Positions 58,857 through 64,000 of a DNA stretch of 64,000 nucleotides are shown here, one piece after another (the stretch's first letter is position 1; each line of letters opens with the position of its first letter). The DNA is from Adineta steineri (Eukaryota > Rotifera > Eurotatoria > Adinetida > Adinetidae), in NCBI GenBank assembly GCA_905250115.1, contig CAJNOI010000016.1, positions 581,302 to 645,301 of the forward strand. The letters run 5' to 3'. A program made the position numbers and the translations under genes. The notes under the pieces were generated by a model. The model saw only the letters and a list, made by a program, of their open reading frames with translations, was not told where the DNA came from and did no database searches.

Positions 58857-61839
58857 ACATTTTGTTTTCCCTGTATTTTTCTGTAAATATGTATGAATTA
58901 CATCACAGTATCCTTTTTTCTCCAATGGATCACGTCTAGTCAAACAAATGAGTATACGTGAAATCTATTTTGTAATTTATTCTTTCTCGGTCTCAAACTT
59001 TTTCTTTTTTTATATAACAAATGTCTCTCATATACAGTTAAATTTTGTTTGTCTCCTAATACTTTATTCACTTTAAAACTGGTGGGGCTATTCTAGTTCT
59101 CTTTTTTTTTTACTTTTAGATGCAAATAATAGAAGAATTTTTTTTAAAGAACAATACAGAAATTAATAGAAATAGAAAGCAATTATTCTATTCTCTATGG
59201 ATGAAGAAATAGTTTTGTATAAGAACGATACATATTCTATATTGTTGATATGATTATCGATGTTACATACGAAGAATTATTGTATTCTTCATAGAGTAAG
59301 TATAACTTCGTTCTTTGGAATACTATTAGATATTTATTGGGTTTATAGAGTATTTCGTATGACGAAAATATCTTCTTTTTCAATTAATAAACTAATCTAG
59401 ATCAAATTTTGAATAGAACGAACAACTCGTTCTTTTATATGAATAATATTAGTATATTTATTAGAAGCAGAAAAAACGAGATGAATAACGATTTGGTTTT
59501 TCTCTTGTAGAATTATTGTTTTTTATCGTTTATTAATATTAATAGTATACCGCCATAAAAAATAACTACAAATAAGATTAATTCTGATCTCATGGGATAA
59601 GAAAGAAAATAGTTCTATCTAGATGAAATTTAAAGGTTTAGAAATAACTCATATACGTCATTGTTTCTTTTTGTTGATATTATGACAAATATATTGTTTC
59701 TATAGTTCCATTCTATAATATAGAAAAAAAATCAATTCATATAGAAGAAAAAAAAATCTATTAAGACAAGGTAATTAAAACATTTTCATGATTAAAAACT
59801 CAACAGATTATGAAATTACTTGCCTGGAAGAAAAATACTGTAGGTTATACCTTTCTCAAATGAAACATATAGTAGCATAGTAAAGGTAATCATACATGAA
59901 GTTGTAAATGAGCTAGGAGTGTTCTAGTTATTAGTCAGTTTTATAGTGATATAAATATATACTATTCTGAAAATATTGATTAATTATAGATGTAAATAAT
60001 CTATCGAGAATATATGATAAAAATAAAATAAGTTGTTTTTTTTATAATGAATTACTGAAACATAATATTAAATAAATATACGTCTTTTAAACCGTAATAT
60101 GATTAGTATATTTACTCGGCATTTACTTTTTACTACCACGTCATATAACAATAAAGTAGTCCATTCAATCGATCATAGTGGATTATAAAAATGTCAATGA
60201 TAATTTAAGTAGTACTGAAAAATAATTAATTTGTTCTTGTAAAGTATAAAATAAATTATTTATAATAGAAGAAGTATGAACTAAAGTTTATGCATTAGTG
60301 AATAATTTGTAAATAAAATGATAAAAATAAATTATTTATATTTGACATATGTTTATCAAGAGACGCTTTAGAAAAATTTAATATATAGACGAAAATTCTT
60401 AAATTTGTACTTAAAGTATAAAATCACAATGTACTTGATTTGTTTGTTTTTCTTTTGAAAATTATTATTATTTTGAAAAATTGATTTTTAGTAAAAAAAT
60501 CAATGATATTCTTATTTTAATTAATTAAAAAAATAATTCTTTTTAATTCAAGTATATACTTATTTTAGTTGAATAAATAAATGACAATAAGAGGTATTTA
60601 TTTTACAACTATTGAGATAAGAATAAAAGCATATAAATATAACAAAAAAAAGAAAAAAAAACTAGTGACCTTGTGTATTTTGTAGAAAGGATTTTCTATT
60701 TAACTAATAAACATTCCTTAGAGTAAAAAATAGAGATTCTTTTTTTTTTTTGTTCGAAAGAGTCTTGTGTTTTTTTTGTATGTTAGTATAGATAATTATT
60801 TTCTTGAGATACTCAGTTTTGTAAGGTAGTGTATGAAGTATTTGTTCTTTTTTAATAATTTATCATGTCTGTGTATAATATTACTCATTTTGTTATCTAT
60901 ATAAACTCGTTTTGTTTATTAATAAAACATCTTCTGATTTCTTAGTCTCGATAACTGAATAAATCAAAATGTGAGTATCATTTAATAGTGTTTTTTTTTC
61001 CTTTTTTTTCTCTATAGAAATCTATGGGATCGTTTAGTAGAAAAAGTAGTTGTTATAGAGAAATTCTGACGTTGATCATTTCACTAGTTATGGTCGTCTA
61101 GTTGTCTAGTATGTTGAAAAAAAAAAGAATAGAAAAAAAAGAAAAACAAGATGAAGAACAAGGACAAGAACGACGATGACAAGAACGGAAGAATGAGTGA
61201 CATTGAAATTCTCCAGCTATATTAGTAGCAAACGCTGTCAGATCTTGCTCTTATGTTGACTGTCGAGTTTTTTTTTGCTTTCTCACTACTGCTACTCTTT
61301 GCAGTTTTTTTTTTTGTTATTCTTCACCTCTTTCATTTTTCTATTGCGTCATGTTATTCTTTTTTTAACAACTTACTCTTTTGGTAGAAATAACAAAAAA
61401 AAAGAAGAAGATGAAAAAAAATGATGATGTTGATATACTTTCTCTTAATGATAATCATTGTTGATGTATTGTGCTCTTTAGGGTTTTTATATCTGCTTGA
61501 ATGTAATGATACTATGTCTATTTGCACGTTTTGTCCACTACACATACATACAAAATTATGTTAAAATAGAGATTTTATCGTCATTGACATAGTTCGTTCT
61601 TTATGCTTTTATTCCCCCTCCCTTTCTTGCTCTTCTTTTTGATTCCGATTGAAAGTGGTGGTGGTAATGTTGAATACGATCGAATCTGACGACGTTATCG
61701 AAGGAGACGTAGCAATACTTGATTATTTGCCCCCCGCAAAAAGTACAATATAGAGTACATTTACAAAACACAGCAGGCATTGTACTAGCAATAGAAAGAA
61801 GCGAAACATTCATTTGTATATTTATAATAAAGCAAAATA
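58857..61839. other. 3-kb intergenic region
   Basis: 58857-61000 is very AT-rich with no gene seen. About 61140-61830 is richer in GC, pyrimidine and CpG and is the probable promoter and 5' leader of the CASD1-like gene. The minus-strand frames at 61601-61813 and 61785-61979 are unsupported; the latter overlaps the first exon of that gene on the other strand. Confidence 0.5.
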
Positions 61840-64000
61840 ATGCCGAATGATAAACAACATCTGATCAGCGACGATTCTGAACTCAATAGTAGATTACTGG
61901 CACGGTGAGCTATCTGTTTTGCGATTAATAAGAGAAACCAAACAGAAAATCGGAGAGAGGAAGAAAACAAGGAAATCAAATATTATGTTTTATCTAATAA
62001 TAATTTTATTCTTTTCATTTAAAGATTATCAAAAAAAAAGTTTAATCTTAAAAATTTCAGATGGAATATGAGTTCAAAACATGGAAATCCAACCAACAAT
62101 AATAATAATAATACTAACGATATATCTATTGATAATACAATCAATAATAATCTAAATCAAAAATCGACATCATGTGCTGTTGGAAATCGTTTATCATCTT
62201 CACATCATGTTCGACATCATTCATATGATACAACATCGAATAAACTTGCTACACAAATTTTTCCACCATCTCGATTAAATCGAAAAGAAACTAATGCAAA
62301 TGAAAATCCTCAAACACAAATATCACAATCACATTCATCACATCGACATACATCTTCATATGCAGCATCAGATCGTTCATCATTTACAAATTTAAATAGT
62401 AATTATTATCATCAACATAATTATTCAGCATCACAAGAAAATTTACGACGTAAGTTTAACTAGATATAATTACAAAAAAATAGATCAATTAAATAATAGA
62501 ATTAGTCAATATGACAAAAAAAACAAAAATAGACTTAAGTAAATATTATATTAAATAACAAGAAACTAATACATTCGTTTTTTTTTTGTTCGAACAATTA
62601 TCAATAGAACATAAACTATTCCGTTTTAATTATTATTATAAAATGAACAAATATTTTCGAAATGAAAACTTCTCTTTTTTTTTCTTCTTCTTCTGTCAAT
62701 AGATTCTGATATTAACCCATCATCATTTACTACAATTCCATTGAAATATCCAATTACACCAACTATACCATCATCAATTCCAATAACAACTGCAACAACA
62801 ACAACGACGTCGACGTCTACAACAACAACAATATCAACGGCAGGAGCAACAACATCAAATTCTTTACCTTCTTCACTTTCCCATTTAAATAATAATTCAT
62901 CATCGTCATCTTCATCAACTATTCTCAATCGTTTTAATATTCATAATGCTAAATTAATAGGACTTCTATTTTTTTTTGTTTTACTTTTTTATCATGGATC
63001 ATTACGTTATATAAAAGGTGCTACATCATGTCATCGTTTATTAAATGAAGGTCGTATTGAACGTTATCATGTTTGGCAACCAACAGGTTGTATGATACAT
63101 TGGTATGATCTTCTTGATTTTAATCAATGTACACGTTTAATAACTCAATCATCATCAACAATTGATAAGAGTCTTATAGCAACACGTAAAGCATTTAATA
63201 ATCGTATTGATCCAGGTGAATGGTTACGTACACGTAAACAAGAACAACAACGTTTAAAACAAGAAAAACAAGATAAAACAAAAATTAATTTTTCCTATAC
63301 ATTTATAGGTGATGAACGACTCTATATGATCTATCGTACGTTTATAAATACAATAAAATATCATTCAAATTTATCGCGAAAAAAACCATCAACAATAATT
63401 CGAGAAAAAGATCAATTAAAACAACAACATAAACAATATCCATTTATTTATAAACATGCGAAAAATTTAACATATACAAATGAAAATTTTATATTACAAT
63501 ACTATTCTGTTCAAACATTTAATGATTATTTATATAATTTATTATATTCATGGACAACAAATAGTTCTCTAAGACCACATGTACTTATTATTGGTCTTGG
63601 TTTATATGATGGTTTACGTGATAATGCAAGTTTAGATACAATGAAATATTTTGAAGGTAATTTAACACGTATTAAAAATAGTTTATTAACAAATTTAAGT
63701 TTAACAACAACTATATTTTGGTTTGGACAACCACATTTATCATTAAATGAACATTTATTTCGACTTCCACAACATTCATTAAATCAACAAAATGAATATA
63801 TTAATGAATTTATACCAAAAATCAATTCCTATATTGATCGAATGAATTCTATAGCGAAAAATATTTTTTATCATACAAATATTTATTGGCAGTCATCAAC
63901 ATTATTAGAAGAATATTCATCAATATCAAATGAAAATATATTTTTATATGATGATAATAATGATGAATATTTTATTTATAATGATAATAATAATGATGAT
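61840..64000 (+). CDS. CASD1-like SGNH/PC-esterase-family membrane protein (partial at window end)
   Basis: In animals CASD1 is the Golgi enzyme that 9-O-acetylates sialic acids. Exons: 61840-61904, 62061-62449 and 62703 to beyond the window, in phase throughout. The first exon encodes MPNDKQHLISDDSELNSRLL and splices to R-W-N-M-S-S-K. A long Asn/Ser/Thr-rich cytosolic part precedes one membrane segment (KLIGLLFFFVLLFYHGSL), then the luminal domain: SCHRLLNEGRIERYHVWQPT, CMIHWYDLLDFNQC, FIGDERLYMIY and later PHVLIIGLGLYDGL. These match CASD1/PC-esterase blocks in order. The family's GDS nucleophile motif reads GDE here. The downstream multi-pass acyltransferase part, if present, lies outside the window. 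Confidence 0.82.

Noticed and set aside
62626-62928. 100-aa minus-strand Asp/Val-rich frame
   Set aside because: Antisense of the Thr/Ser-rich part of the CASD1-like exon 3.

Overview
This is AT-rich nuclear DNA from a small-genome metazoan. It carries intron-bearing orthologues of animal genes: RRP36, sorbitol dehydrogenase, RPL19, a NHERF-like multi-PDZ scaffold, STE24, syntaxin-17, alpha-tubulin, RAB18 and a CASD1-like sialate O-acetyltransferase. Most introns are about 45-80 bp with GT-AG ends, A/T-ending codons dominate, and intergenic DNA is rich in poly-pyrimidine and AT microsatellites. Together with a Thr-rich mucin-like membrane protein and a three-finger-type secreted protein of unclear family, this fits a bdelloid rotifer best. 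The species call is inference; the sequence alone does not prove it. No rRNA, tRNA, CRISPR array or autonomous transposon was recognised. All exon coordinates were read by eye from splice signals, reading frame and family conservation.

Layout. 1-2006 (+): tail of an unidentified gene, decayed sequence, then RRP36. 2317-3877 (-): sorbitol dehydrogenase. 3878-4516: a shared divergent promoter. 4517-5719 (+): RPL19. 5.8-13.9 kb: an 8-kb stretch with no confident gene, but with three minus-strand stretches that read like terminal exons. 13943-25325 (+): a 20-exon gene for about 2,661 aa with nine PDZ domains, alternative terminal exons and a PDZ-ligand-like C-terminus. 26335-29394 (-): a type II membrane mucin-like protein with a jelly-roll-like ectodomain; an assembly gap of Ns lies inside its repeat exon. 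29967-30725: a probable non-autonomous inverted-repeat element. 31108-31760 (-): a small membrane protein. 35605-36625 (+): a secreted or GPI-anchored cysteine-rich protein. 37093-38100 (+): a coiled-coil protein. 39-43.6 kb: poorly resolved, promoter-like and pyrimidine-rich. 43698-45796 (+): STE24 CAAX protease. About 46.58-47.89 kb: a 1.3-kb element with 34-bp terminal inverted repeats and an internal ~170-bp tandem array. 48058-48994 (+): syntaxin-17-like SNARE. 51367-53188 (+): alpha-tubulin. 53926-54666 (-): HIT-like protein. 55050-55169 (-): a 39-aa tail-anchored microprotein. 57513-58856 (+): RAB18, with a 7-nt microexon. 61840 to window end (+): CASD1-like protein, truncated by the window.

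The genes are independent transcription units, not an operon. Several share cell-biological themes: prenylation (STE24 protease, prenylated RAB18), membrane traffic (RAB18, syntaxin-17, PDZ scaffold), ribosome biogenesis (RRP36, RPL19) and cell-surface glycobiology (mucin-like protein, CASD1-like enzyme). The most interesting signals are the alternative-C-terminus architecture of the PDZ gene, the RAB18 microexon, the Ser-to-Glu change at the expected nucleophile of the CASD1-like enzyme, the Gln-to-His change at the SNARE zero layer, and the inverted-repeat element with its internal satellite.
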